A stretch of DNA of 64,000 nt from Mycolicibacterium sp. CBMA 226 (GTDB lineage: Bacteria; Actinomycetota; Actinomycetes; Mycobacteriales; Mycobacteriaceae). Below the pieces are notes generated by a model. It searched no databases, was not told where the DNA came from, and was given only the letters and a program-made list of their open reading frames with translations. Positions 1 to 8,931 of this stretch are shown here, piece after piece. The stretch spans positions 124,001 to 188,000 of the forward strand of contig NZ_VTGY01000014.1 of assembly GCF_009729075.1 (NCBI RefSeq), read 5' to 3'. Made by a program: the position numbers and the translations under genes. Each line of letters starts with the position of its first letter. Positions within the stretch are counted from its first letter, which is position 1.

Positions 1-315
1 AACACCGGCATCATCCGGTCCATGGGCGGCACCGGCTCCGTCGTCACCTCGGCCGGCCTGGTCTTCGCCTTCACGATGATGTCCATGGCGGTCAGCGAAC
101 TGCACGTCGTCGGTCAGGTCGGAACAACCATCGGCCTGGGTCTGTTGTTCGACACGTTGATCATCCGATCTCTGATGACGCCGGCTATCGCCGCTCTGAT
201 GGGTAAGTGGTTCTGGTGGCCGCAACGCGTGCGTCAGCGTCCGGTGCCCGAGCCGTGGCCGCAGCCCAAGCAGTCCGGCGAACTGCAAGCGACTTCCAGC
301 AACACAGGTATCTAG
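1..315 (+). CDS. MmpL family transporter, C-terminal part (5' end outside window)
   Basis: Only the last ~104 residues are present. They contain two hydrophobic helices separated by a short loop ([16 protein letters not shown] and [19 protein letters not shown]), then the WFWWPQ motif and a basic, Pro-rich cytoplasmic tail. This is the usual end of mycobacterial RND-type MmpL proteins, which export lipids or siderophores across the inner membrane. The substrate cannot be told from this fragment. The gene is followed 18 bp later by a secreted DUF5078-type gene on the same strand, so the two may be co-transcribed. The reading frame is open to the window edge, so the true start lies upstream. 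Confidence 0.9.
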   Translation, partial: NTGIIRSMGGTGSVVTSAGLVFAFTMMSMAVSELHVVGQVGTTIGLGLLFDTLIIRSLMTPAIAALMGKWFWWPQRVRQRPVPEPWPQPKQSGELQATSSNTGI

Positions 316-333
316 GAAACAGGAGTAAGGACT

Positions 334-828
334 ATGGTCGAGATCATGCGTGGTCTGAAGCGTGCCGGTATCGGGATCGCGGCCCTGGGCGCCATCGCGA
401 CGACTCTCGCCGGACCTGCCGCGGTGACATTAGCCGGTTCCGCCAGCGCTGATGCCTCCGACGACTACCCGATCCCCCACCGGATCATCGTCACCACGTG
501 TGATGCCGAGCAATACCTGGCCGCCGCCCGCGACACCAGCCCGGTCTACTACTCGCGCTACATGATCGACATGCACAACCGGCCGGCCGACATCCAGCAG
601 ATGGCCCAGGACCGCATCCACTGGTTCTTCTCGCTCGACCCCGCCGGCCGCCGCCAGTACTCCGAGGACACCGCCACCAACGTCTACTACGAGCAGGTGG
701 CCACCCACTGGGGCAACTGGGCCAAGATCTTCTTCAACAACAAGGGCGTCGTCGCCAAGGCCACCGACGTCTGCCAGAACTACCCCAAGGGCGATCTGTC
801 CGTCTGGAACTGGGTCGAGGCGCCCTAG
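334..828 (+). CDS. Secreted DUF5078-type protein
   Basis: 164 residues. A signal peptide is evident (Lys/Arg-containing N-terminus, hydrophobic stretch of about residues 10-30, then GSASADAS with likely cleavage after ASA or ADA). The mature part is small and aromatic-rich with two Cys residues (TTCDAEQY near the start, DVCQNY near the end) that could form a disulfide. The pattern CDAEQY...[13 protein letters not shown]...[20 protein letters not shown] resembles the DUF5078 family of mycobacteria, often next to mmpL/mmpS genes. Start chosen at the ATG preceded by AGGAGTAAGG. Function unknown; a role with the upstream MmpL is inference from position only. Confidence 0.8.
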   Translation: MVEIMRGLKRAGIGIAALGAIATTLAGPAAVTLAGSASADASDDYPIPHRIIVTTCDAEQYLAAARDTSPVYYSRYMIDMHNRPADIQQMAQDRIHWFFSLDPAGRRQYSEDTATNVYYEQVATHWGNWAKIFFNNKGVVAKATDVCQNYPKGDLSVWNWVEAP

Positions 829-845
829 TTTTTCCTGCTGATTTC

Positions 846-873
846 GGCGTGATCCGCAGTTGCGGATCACGCC
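846..873. terminator. Bidirectional intrinsic terminator hairpin
   Basis: A perfect inverted repeat (GGCGTGATCCGC ... GCGGATCACGCC, four-base loop) lies between two convergent genes. It is followed by GTTTTC on the plus strand, and the minus-strand exit has GAAATCAGC. It probably ends both the DUF5078-type transcript and the opposing LLM oxidoreductase operon. Confidence 0.8.
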
Positions 874-877
874 GTTT

Positions 878-1888
878 TCATTGCGCGTGCAGCGCGGTGA
901 CCAGATCCTGAACGTCCTCGGACCGTTGTTCGTAACCCGGGAAATAGCAACAGATTTCATCGACGTGGGCGCCGAACCGGCGGCTGATCTCGGCGGCGCA
1001 CTCCTCCGGGGTGCCGACGATGCCGATGGTCCGGACCATGTCGTCACTGATCAATGCCCGCATACCGGCGTAGTCACCGACCTTGGACATGGCGTTCAGT
1101 CTCGGCTGTAGATCGGCCCACCCCTCGGTCTCCAGCACCGGCACGTATGCGGGCGTCGAACCGTAGAACGCGATCAGGGTGGCGACGCCGTTGATCGCCG
1201 CGGTCAGGTCTTGCTCGGTGCGTCCCACCGCCACCATGGCCTGCGCGATGATCTGCAGGTCGCCGGGTGCGCGCCCGGCCCGTTGCAATCCCTCCCCCAC
1301 CGCCGCCAGGGTCCGGTCGGCGAAATGCCGGGCACTGTGGAACGGCATCACCAACAGTCCGTCGGCGACCTCGGCGGCGGTACGGGTCATGATGGGCCCC
1401 AGCGCACCCATGAGCACAGCCGGCGGCCCGAAGGGGTTGGGGCCGGGATTGAAGTTCGGCGGCATCAGGGTGTGGGTGAAGTGCTTGCCGCGGAAATTCA
1501 ACGGCGCCTTGCCTTCCCAGCAGTCGAAGATGGCCTTGATGGCGGTGACGGTCTCGGCCATCTTCTCGGCGGGCCTGGCCCACTGTGCGCCGTAACGCTT
1601 TTCGATGTGCACCTTGATCTGTGAACCCAGGCCCAGCCGGAAGCGTCCACCGCTGTACACCTGCAGGTCGTACGCGGCGTGCGCGAGATGCAGTGGGCTG
1701 CGCGGGCCGGCGATCGCGACGTTGGTCATGAGGTCCAGGTCGGCCGCACCGGCTGCCGCAACCAAGGGCAGGAACACGTCGTGCGGGCCTTCGAAGGTGA
1801 ACACCCCGTCGGCGCCGAGCTCGGCCAGCTCGCGCGCGTGGCGGGCCGCGCGCTGGGGTGCGCCGTCGATCTGGAGTTGTACGCGCAT
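878..1888 (-). CDS. F420-dependent LLM-class oxidoreductase (TIGR03617-like)
   Basis: 336 residues, the normal length for luciferase-like monooxygenase (LLM) TIM-barrel proteins. The N-terminus MRVQLQIDG...ARELAELGADGVFTFEGPHD and the segment SGGRFRLGLGSQIKVHIEKRYGAQW match the TIGR03617 subgroup that is expanded in mycobacteria and uses cofactor F420. It would reduce or oxidise an unknown small organic substrate in the cytosol. It is the last gene of a tight reverse-strand operon (alcohol dehydrogenase, alpha/beta hydrolase, this gene; gaps of 4 and 17 bp), suggesting one catabolic or detoxifying pathway. Substrate not predictable. Confidence 0.85.
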   Translation of the reverse strand: MRVQLQIDGAPQRAARHARELAELGADGVFTFEGPHDVFLPLVAAAGAADLDLMTNVAIAGPRSPLHLAHAAYDLQVYSGGRFRLGLGSQIKVHIEKRYGAQWARPAEKMAETVTAIKAIFDCWEGKAPLNFRGKHFTHTLMPPNFNPGPNPFGPPAVLMGALGPIMTRTAAEVADGLLVMPFHSARHFADRTLAAVGEGLQRAGRAPGDLQIIAQAMVAVGRTEQDLTAAINGVATLIAFYGSTPAYVPVLETEGWADLQPRLNAMSKVGDYAGMRALISDDMVRTIGIVGTPEECAAEISRRFGAHVDEICCYFPGYEQRSEDVQDLVTALHAQ

Positions 1889-1905
1889 GGGTCAATAGCT
1901 CCTCG

Positions 1906-2802
1906 TCAGTTCCCGACGTAATCCAGAATCGCCGCGGCCACTTCGGCCGGCTTGTCGACCTGCAGGAAATGCCCTGCCCCGTCGATGGTTTGGACCAGCG
2001 ACCCGGCAGGCAATGCGCTCAGCAGCTGCTCCGCATAGCCGACCTGCATCGCGCCGTCCGCCGTGCCGTGCAGGTACAGGATCGGCGCGCGCGGCAGCTC
2101 CCGCAGGTACCGCTCGAACTCGGCATACGGAGCACCGATGCCGCCCGGGCGAACCAGCGCCCGGTAGTAGCCGACGGCGGCGACCCGATGCTCGGGGGTC
2201 GGCAGCGCGGCGAGTGTGGTGGCGACGTCCTGGGACACCTCGGTTCCCGCCGGCGACCAGTCACGCCAGAGGCGCGGGACGACGCGGTGCAGGGTGCGCT
2301 CCGGCAGGCCGGGAAGCTGAAAGTACATGATGTACCAACTCATTCGCAGCTGGATCAGGCTCATCCGGACGGTGCGGGCGAAACCGAACCGGGTCTGGCT
2401 CATCGCCGCCAGCGGCGGGACGGACATCGAGACCACCGAATCGAACGGCGAATCCGGATACGCGGCAACGGCATTGGCAGCGAAGGCACCCCAGTCGTGA
2501 CCCACCAGCACGGCATCGGGCCCGCCGCCCAAGGCGTCGTAGAGGTCCAGCACGTCGGACACCAGCGCGCCGACGTGATAGTTGCCATCGGCCGGCACAC
2601 CACTCGGCGCGTAGCCGCGCATGAAGGGCGCCACGACACGGTAGCCCGCTCCAGCCAGCAGCGGGGCGACCCGGCGCCAGCCATGCGCGCTGTCCGGAAA
2701 ACCGTGCAGGCACAACATCAATCGCCCGTCGGCCGGGCCCCACGCCAGTGCCCGCATCCGCAGGCGCGGCAGCGTGAGGTCCAGGGTCTCCTGATCGGCC
2801 AT
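1906..2802 (-). CDS. Alpha/beta hydrolase, epoxide-hydrolase-like
   Basis: 298 residues. Oxyanion-hole motif HGFPDS (about residues 33-38), nucleophile elbow GHDWGA with Asp103 as the likely nucleophile, an acid candidate in LHGTADGAMQ and the catalytic His in GAGHFLQVDKP. An Asp nucleophile with HGFP points to epoxide hydrolase or haloalkane dehalogenase-type chemistry rather than a Ser esterase. It lies 4 bp downstream of the alcohol dehydrogenase gene and 17 bp upstream of the LLM gene, so the three are almost certainly one transcript. The true substrate is unknown. Confidence 0.85.
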   Translation of the reverse strand: MADQETLDLTLPRLRMRALAWGPADGRLMLCLHGFPDSAHGWRRVAPLLAGAGYRVVAPFMRGYAPSGVPADGNYHVGALVSDVLDLYDALGGGPDAVLVGHDWGAFAANAVAAYPDSPFDSVVSMSVPPLAAMSQTRFGFARTVRMSLIQLRMSWYIMYFQLPGLPERTLHRVVPRLWRDWSPAGTEVSQDVATTLAALPTPEHRVAAVGYYRALVRPGGIGAPYAEFERYLRELPRAPILYLHGTADGAMQVGYAEQLLSALPAGSLVQTIDGAGHFLQVDKPAEVAAAILDYVGN

Positions 2803-2806
2803 GTCG

Positions 2807-3832
2807 CTACGGCGTCAGCGTGACCTTGATGCAGTCGGCCGTCCGCGCCGCGACAGCGGCATAGGCCTTCGGCGCGTCATCGAGCGACATGGCATGGGTG
2901 AAGATGCCGTCGGCGTCGAGCCGGCCCGACTGCAGCAGCGGGATCAACGCCGGCCAGGTTTGTTGCACCGGCGCGGTGGTCATGCGGAGGGTGATGCTGC
3001 GGATGAGCGACAGGGTCGCCGGGAACGGGAAGGGGTTGAGGTCGTGCACACCGACCACGGACACCGTGCCACCCGCGCGCACGGTGGTCAGCGCCGCGTT
3101 CATGGTGGTGTCATTGCCGACGGCGTCGATCACCGACACCGCTCCCCTGCCGCCCGTCGCTTCGTGGACGGCGCCGATCTGCTCCGGCGTGATCGCGGTG
3201 GCACCGCTGCGCGCGGCCAGCTCGCGGCGCCCCTCGACCGGGTCGACGGCGAACACCTGACCCGCACCCTGCGCGATGGCACAGCGCACGGCACACAGCC
3301 CGACCGCGCCCAGGCCGAAGACGACGACGGTGCCGCCGGGCGGGATGTCGGCACGCTGCGCCGCGGCCCAGCCGGTGGCGAGATTGTCGGTGAGCAGCAG
3401 GGCGGCTTCGACACTGAGATCGCTTGGCAGCCGGTGCAACTGGAAGTCCGCGGACGGCACCGCCAGCAGTTCGGCCTGCGCGCCGCCCAGCACACCGGAG
3501 CCGAAGATCTGCGGTCCCGACACGCACGTGATCGGGTCCTTGGTGTCGCAGCCGACGCAGTGGCCGCAGCCCGCCACCGACGAAATCAGCACCGGGTCAC
3601 CGACTTTGACGGTCCGCACCTCCGGACCTACCTCCACGACGGTGCCGACGGCCTCGTGGCCGAGCGCCAGCGGCGTGGCCAATGGGTAGTCACCCTCGTA
3701 GAAGTGCAGGTCCGATCCGCAGATGGCCGCCGTCGTGATCTGGACGACGGCGCCGTCCGGCCCGGGCAGCACCGGGTCGGGCACGGTGTCGACGTAGACG
3801 TTGCCGGGCGCGTCGATCAAAACGGTTCTCAA
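2807..3832 (-). CDS. Zinc-dependent alcohol dehydrogenase (MDR family)
   Basis: 341 residues. GroES-like N-terminal domain with catalytic-zinc residues C38GSDLH and GHEAVG, and a structural-zinc Cys cluster GCGHCVGCDTKDPITC. The Rossmann part carries VVFGLGAVGLCAV. It should oxidise an alcohol or reduce an aldehyde with NAD(P). It is the first gene of the adh-hydrolase-LLM operon. A striking inverted repeat sits 17-66 bp upstream of its start and is the likely control site. The exact substrate cannot be inferred. Confidence 0.88.
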   Translation of the reverse strand: MRTVLIDAPGNVYVDTVPDPVLPGPDGAVVQITTAAICGSDLHFYEGDYPLATPLALGHEAVGTVVEVGPEVRTVKVGDPVLISSVAGCGHCVGCDTKDPITCVSGPQIFGSGVLGGAQAELLAVPSADFQLHRLPSDLSVEAALLLTDNLATGWAAAQRADIPPGGTVVVFGLGAVGLCAVRCAIAQGAGQVFAVDPVEGRRELAARSGATAITPEQIGAVHEATGGRGAVSVIDAVGNDTTMNAALTTVRAGGTVSVVGVHDLNPFPFPATLSLIRSITLRMTTAPVQQTWPALIPLLQSGRLDADGIFTHAMSLDDAPKAYAAVAARTADCIKVTLTP

Positions 3833-3848
3833 CTGTCCACCTCTGCTG

Positions 3849-3898
3849 ATCCGGTGTTCCGTAACGGTGTTACAGAGTCACCTTACGGAACACCGGAT
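3849..3898. promoter_or_regulatory. 16-bp perfect inverted repeat upstream of the adh operon
   Basis: ATCCGGTGTTCCGTAA (3849-3864) is exactly repeated in inverse at 3883-3898, with an 18-nt spacer. A second, smaller dyad GTAAC-GGT-GTTAC (3861-3873) overlaps the left arm and spacer. It stands between the stop of the repeat protein and the start of adh. No T-run follows on the minus strand, so an operator for a TetR-like repressor is favoured over a simple terminator. Either role remains possible. Confidence 0.6.
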
Positions 3899-3916
3899 CC
3901 GCAGTGTCGAGAACCC

Positions 3917-5773
3917 TCAGAGAACGTCAACCTCGCGGCGCCGGCGCCCGATGTAGACGCTCAGGCCGATCGCACCCAGGCTCAGCAGGCCGCAGGTGAC
4001 GGCGGCGATGGTCAGCGCCTTGTTCGGGTTCTCCAGCCCCTTCTGGTCGTTGACCAGTTGCAGGTTGTAGTCGCCGGGCAGCGGGGCCTCACGCGGCTCG
4101 TCGAGACCGGGGAACTGCTGCGTGCGGTGCACCTCGAATTGCCGCTCGCCACTGGGGCTCTGGGTCCACTGGCCCCAGGCCGGAGTGACGCCGTCGAGCA
4201 GCACGCGGCGTTCGCCGTACTGCACGTCGTCACCGGCGTCGACGATGCGCTGCACCCGGAACGGCTGGTAGACCGCGTCCGAATAGCGAACCTGCACAGG
4301 CACATCCGCGTAGCTCAGCACCGGCGGGGGCGGCGGGGGCAACGGCACACCGACGCCCGGGTAGTACCCACCACCGAAGAAGCTGCCGACCGCCACGTTG
4401 ACAGCCGTGTTCACCGCGTTGACCACCACCGCCGTGAAGCTGTACGCCGCGAGGTCGGCGACCTCCATGACGATGCGCTGCAGCGGCGGGATGTACACGA
4501 TGCGCGGCGCGTCCCGGTAGACGTACACGACGCGGACGGGGTCGCGGTACGGGTTGAACAGCACCGGACGGTAGTAGTCGTCGTACTGCACCCAGTCGGG
4601 CCGCCACTGCCGCACCCGGTTGTCCCAGTCCCGGCCCATGGGCCGGTCGTCACGACGGTCCCAGTCCGGGTTGTCACGACGGTCCCAGTCCGGGTTAGCA
4701 CGACGGTCCCAGTCGGCACGCGTGTCGTGCTGGAAATTGGCGACGTTGACTACCTTGGCCAGATCAGCCACGTCGTGCACCGGCGCCGGCTCGGGCACCT
4801 TCACGTCGACCGCTGCGGCTGCCTTGGCGGTGGCGATGTCCTCGACCGGAGCGGTCAGCGTCTCGGGCTTGAGCAGTTCGATCGGCCGCACCTCGCGGGA
4901 CGTCGACGGCGACGCCGCCTTCGACGATCCGGCCGTCACCGTTGCCGACGCCGTGGCCGAAACCTCGGCTCGGCCGGGACCGGCCCCGACGGCCGCATGC
5001 TCGCCGAACTGCCCCTCCAGACCCGCGACCGGCTTACCTTCTGCCACAGCGGGATCGGTCGGAGCCGTCGACTTGTCCGGCTGGACGGCACCGGCCGGCG
5101 ACGGGCGCTCCGCGAGCGCGGTGGTCGGGCTCGGCGTCGCCGAACTCACCGACGGGGTGGGTTCCGCGACGGCGGTCGACGGACGTGCCGGCGTGGTCGG
5201 CTCAGCAGGAACCTCCTGCGCCTTGGTGACCTTGGTGGTCGGTGCGGGAGTTTCGGTGTGCGACGGCGGAGCCGCGACGACCGGCGTCTCGACGGGCGGC
5301 GTCGTCGTCGGTGCCGGCGGAGTCTTGCTCTCGGGGACCTTGTTCTCCGGGGCGGTCACCACCGGAGCCGCCGGGGCGGTCACCACCGGGGCGACCGGGG
5401 CCGCGGGCGGATCGGCCGGCGGCTTGGCCTGGACAGGCGGGACGTCGGCGGGAGCCGGCCGGCTCGGCGCGTCGGCGTCGGCTGTCTGGTCCCGCTGTTT
5501 GCGTCCGCGCTGCCCACCGTCCTGCCCGTAGCCGCCTCCGGAACCCGAGCCGTCCTGCGCCGAGGACGAATCCTGCCTTGGCGGCTTCGGCACCACGGTG
5601 GTGGTGGTCGGGCTTTCCGAATCACTGCCCGGTTTGGCGGACACCGGCGCCGCGCCCACCGTGAGCGCGGTCAATGTGGTCGCCACGCCGGCGGCGACGA
5701 ATCCCACCAGCCGCCCCTGTCGGCGTGCCGGCTGAATATTTTTGTAATCGGTTTTAGCGGTTTGCGTGCCCAT
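3917..5773 (-). CDS. Secreted/membrane-anchored proline-rich protein with DWDRR repeats
   Basis: 618 residues from the ATG at 5773, chosen because AGGGAG lies ten bases before it; an upstream ATG at 5818 has no clear site. Near the N-terminus a hydrophobic segment (GRLVGFVAAGVATTLTALTV) acts as signal or anchor. There follows a long Pro/Ala/Thr/Val-rich low-complexity region (about residues 30-280), a short tandem repeat of DWDRR(D/A)NP, and a more ordered Tyr-rich part with a hydrophobic stretch near FTAVVVNAVNTAVNVAVGSFFGGG. It ends in a C-terminal membrane helix (ALTIAAVTCGLLSLGAIGLSVY) with the Arg-rich tail RRRREVDVL. This suggests a surface protein tethered at the C-terminus and spanning the wall. 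No family recognised. Confidence 0.75.
   Translation of the reverse strand: MGTQTAKTDYKNIQPARRQGRLVGFVAAGVATTLTALTVGAAPVSAKPGSDSESPTTTTVVPKPPRQDSSSAQDGSGSGGGYGQDGGQRGRKQRDQTADADAPSRPAPADVPPVQAKPPADPPAAPVAPVVTAPAAPVVTAPENKVPESKTPPAPTTTPPVETPVVAAPPSHTETPAPTTKVTKAQEVPAEPTTPARPSTAVAEPTPSVSSATPSPTTALAERPSPAGAVQPDKSTAPTDPAVAEGKPVAGLEGQFGEHAAVGAGPGRAEVSATASATVTAGSSKAASPSTSREVRPIELLKPETLTAPVEDIATAKAAAAVDVKVPEPAPVHDVADLAKVVNVANFQHDTRADWDRRANPDWDRRDNPDWDRRDDRPMGRDWDNRVRQWRPDWVQYDDYYRPVLFNPYRDPVRVVYVYRDAPRIVYIPPLQRIVMEVADLAAYSFTAVVVNAVNTAVNVAVGSFFGGGYYPGVGVPLPPPPPPVLSYADVPVQVRYSDAVYQPFRVQRIVDAGDDVQYGERRVLLDGVTPAWGQWTQSPSGERQFEVHRTQQFPGLDEPREAPLPGDYNLQLVNDQKGLENPNKALTIAAVTCGLLSLGAIGLSVYIGRRRREVDVL
4651..4714 (-). 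repeat. 24-bp tandem repeat (2.7 copies) coding DWDRR(D/A)NP
   Basis: Units begin CACGACGGTCCCAGTCCGGG at 4651 and 4675, with a partial third at 4699. They lie inside the proline-rich protein gene and encode an eight-residue repeat. The copies are almost identical in DNA, so the array is young and could vary in number between strains. Confidence 0.85.
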
Positions 5774-5851
5774 CGCGCATCGACTCCCTGCTGTGTCGCA
5801 ACGTCTCACCGAATCCATCTACTTAGACGGGCTCGGTGTTACAGCAGTGCG

Positions 5852-7402
5852 CTACTTTCCTGGGGACTGCCCGGCTGCGATCGATGCGGCGGCACCGCGG
5901 GGTGCCGCAGGAACGCCCGATCCCGCGGGAAAGCCACTCTTCGGAATCCCCGGCGTGCCCAGTTGGCCGGCCAGCCACGGCAGGCTCTTCTGAAACGCCA
6001 CGACCGCAAACGGCCAGTCATGCTTACCGGGCTGGGTGCCGATGGCGCAGTCGATGCCCAGCTGCTTACCCAGCGAGCACAGCGCGTTCGCGGCCTCGGT
6101 CTGGTCGCCGGGGTTGCCGGCACCGTCGCGGCCACCCAAGCCGACGGCGTCGGGGTGGGACTTCGCGCCCTTCCACTGCGTGGGGGCATCCGACGAGATT
6201 GCGAACCAGCCTGAAACACCTTGATAAGGACCGTGTTTGGTCATCACCGTGCGCGGGTCGAAGGCGGCCCACTGCGCCTCGCTGCCGCCGTAGAGGCGGG
6301 CGATGGTCTGCTCTTTGGTCCCGGCGTTCGGGCCCATGTCCCCCGCGATGTCGACGAATGCGCCGAACTGCTCGGGGTGCGTGACGGTGAGGTCCACCGC
6401 GCAGGTACCGCCCATGGACCAGCCGACGACACCCCAGTTGGCCGGTTTGGCGCTGACCCCGAACGTCGACTCCATGTACGGGGGCACGTCTTTGGCGAGG
6501 TGGTCGGCGACATTGCCACGCGGACCGTTGACGCACTCGGTGTCGTTGTTGAACGAACCACCGGCGTCGACGAAGACGAACACCGGGGTATAGCCACCGT
6601 GGGCAGCGGCGACGTTGTCGAACATGCTCGCGACGTTGCCGATGCGCAGCCAGTCCGCAGGGGTGTTGAACTCGCCGGCGATCATCATGACGGTGGGCAG
6701 TGCGGGGGCATCGTGCGCGAACCACGCAGGCGGCAGGTACACCACTTCACTACGGTGCTTGAAGCCCGAGGCGGTGTCCGGGATGTCGACGTGAACCACC
6801 GCGCCATGCGACGGGACGACGCCGGCCGCCTTCATGGAGGTGACGCTGGACATCTCGGTTTCGTCGGTCAGCGGGCCGGCGGTCAGCTCATTCCACGCCG
6901 CCTGCACCGTCATGAAGTACCCGACCCAGTCGTTGAGTGCCACGCCCGCGCTCAGCACGCACAGCGGCACGGCGAGTACCGAGACCGCCCGGCGCCACCA
7001 TTGCGCGCCGCGCCAACCCAGCACCAGCACGGCGAGCGCGAGTCCGGACAGACCGATCCAGACCCACAGTGAATCGGGCGCTGGGTTGCCCGCCAGGCCT
7101 TCGGAATTGATGTACCAGTTCGCGCCGAGAGCGGCGGCGACGCCGATCGCGACGCAGACCGGCAGCCACACCAATCGCCACCGGCGGACGCGCCATCCGA
7201 TGGCGAACACCAGCACGACGGCGGCGACCACCTGGATCGTGATCGGCACCCATCCCTCGAGGAGAGATACGCCATGGTGGTTGGGCGCGATGACAGGCGG
7301 TAACGGCGGGAGCGCCGGATTCGGCGGGGCGTCGGCAAGCAGCGTCGTCGTCACAGAATTCGATGATGGCGGCCTCAGCTGTGCGCCGGCTGTGCTGACC
7401 AC
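5852..7402 (-). CDS. Membrane-anchored esterase (Esterase/PF00756-type, alpha/beta hydrolase)
   Basis: About 516 residues if started at GTG 7402, directly after the stop of the upstream small gene; longer starts would run through that gene. The first ~200 residues hold about four membrane helices (VPITIQVVAAVVLVFAIGW, LVWLPVCVAIGVAAALGANWY, LWVWIGLSGLALAVLVLGW, AVSVLAVPLCVLSAGVAL). The extracytoplasmic catalytic domain carries VVYLPPAWF, the nucleophile elbow GWSMGGTCA and DIAGDMGPN, as in the esterase D/mycolyltransferase-like family. It probably hydrolyses or transfers an acyl group in the envelope. A clear paralogue lies at 16589-18007. Exact start uncertain. Confidence 0.8.
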   Translation of the reverse strand: MVSTAGAQLRPPSSNSVTTTLLADAPPNPALPPLPPVIAPNHHGVSLLEGWVPITIQVVAAVVLVFAIGWRVRRWRLVWLPVCVAIGVAAALGANWYINSEGLAGNPAPDSLWVWIGLSGLALAVLVLGWRGAQWWRRAVSVLAVPLCVLSAGVALNDWVGYFMTVQAAWNELTAGPLTDETEMSSVTSMKAAGVVPSHGAVVHVDIPDTASGFKHRSEVVYLPPAWFAHDAPALPTVMMIAGEFNTPADWLRIGNVASMFDNVAAAHGGYTPVFVFVDAGGSFNNDTECVNGPRGNVADHLAKDVPPYMESTFGVSAKPANWGVVGWSMGGTCAVDLTVTHPEQFGAFVDIAGDMGPNAGTKEQTIARLYGGSEAQWAAFDPRTVMTKHGPYQGVSGWFAISSDAPTQWKGAKSHPDAVGLGGRDGAGNPGDQTEAANALCSLGKQLGIDCAIGTQPGKHDWPFAVVAFQKSLPWLAGQLGTPGIPKSGFPAGSGVPAAPRGAAASIAAGQSPGK

Positions 7403-7412
7403 ATGAGGCTCG

Positions 7413-7682
7413 TTAGCTTGAGGGCTGCCCGATGCCCACACCGAAATACAGCTCTGGCACGACGCCCGGATACAGATCGCGCGGGTTGGCACCACCGGCC
7501 TGTCCCGGGATGCCGACGCAGACGTCTTCCTCGACGCCGTCGACGTGCCGGCTCTGGCACGTGGCCGGCTGATCGGCGGTGGCGGTGGGCGCCGTCAGAA
7601 CGCCGGCGAGACAGAGGGCCAGCGCCAGCAGCCCGGTAGTCATCCGGCCTTGTTGCGTTGTTCTGCTCATCGCGTTCGTCAT
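7413..7682 (-). CDS. Small secreted Cys-containing protein
   Basis: 89 residues from the ATG at 7682, picked because GGGGACGAGCG stands before it. N-terminal signal peptide (MTTGLLALALCLAGVLTAPTATA, cleavage near TADQ). The mature part is ~55 residues, with two Cys (ATCQSRH, EDVCVGIPGQAG) and the tail PELYFGVGIGQPSS. It resembles short exported proteins conserved in mycobacteria, without known function. It precedes the esterase gene by ~10 bp, so both are probably made from one transcript starting in the A+T-rich region to its right. Confidence 0.65.
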   Translation of the reverse strand: MTNAMSRTTQQGRMTTGLLALALCLAGVLTAPTATADQPATCQSRHVDGVEEDVCVGIPGQAGGANPRDLYPGVVPELYFGVGIGQPSS

Positions 7683-8599
<917 letters not shown>

Positions 8600-8611
8600 C
8601 GCGCGGGAGGG

Positions 8612-8752
8612 CTATCTGCTCAGCAGTGCCAGCTCCTGCTCGGTGACCAAGCGCTCCATTTCGGCCCGATAGGCCTGGTCGTCCGACGGACGACGGGTGA
8701 CGGCGGCGGTGACCTGCGCGACGATGCGTTCCACCTTGCGAGCTGTAGACAT
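8612..8752 (-). CDS. Small hypothetical protein (46 aa)
   Basis: A short reading frame from ATG 8752 to TAG 8612, with a good ribosome-binding site (GGGAG, eight bases upstream). It encodes MSTARKVERIVAQVTAAVTR followed by a charged helix ending ELALLSR. The sequence is Arg/Glu/Ala-rich, likely one or two amphipathic helices, no signal or membrane segment. Codon use is like that of neighbouring genes. It faces the rpf-like gene tail to tail, 12 bp apart. No family recognised; could be a small regulator or simply unknown. Confidence 0.5.
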   Translation of the reverse strand: MSTARKVERIVAQVTAAVTRRPSDDQAYRAEMERLVTEQELALLSR

Positions 8753-8931
8753 TGGACGCTCCCAACCACGAACTGAATGGCCTGACTGCCCTCAAGCCAC
8801 TCTGATCACATTGGTCTACAGGCGTCACATTTTGGATACGGCTGCATCACATGTCGCACACTATGGCGCGCCGTGCGCGTGTCGTTCGCGTCGCGCGTGA
8901 GACCGTGCCCCGCCCGCGGCGCCGATGCCAC

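Noticed and set aside
2801..6214. 1137-codon plus-strand reading frame rich in Arg/Asp/Gly
   Set aside because: It is the shadow of the adh gene and the proline-rich protein gene on the minus strand; it crosses known genes and has high-GC antisense composition only.
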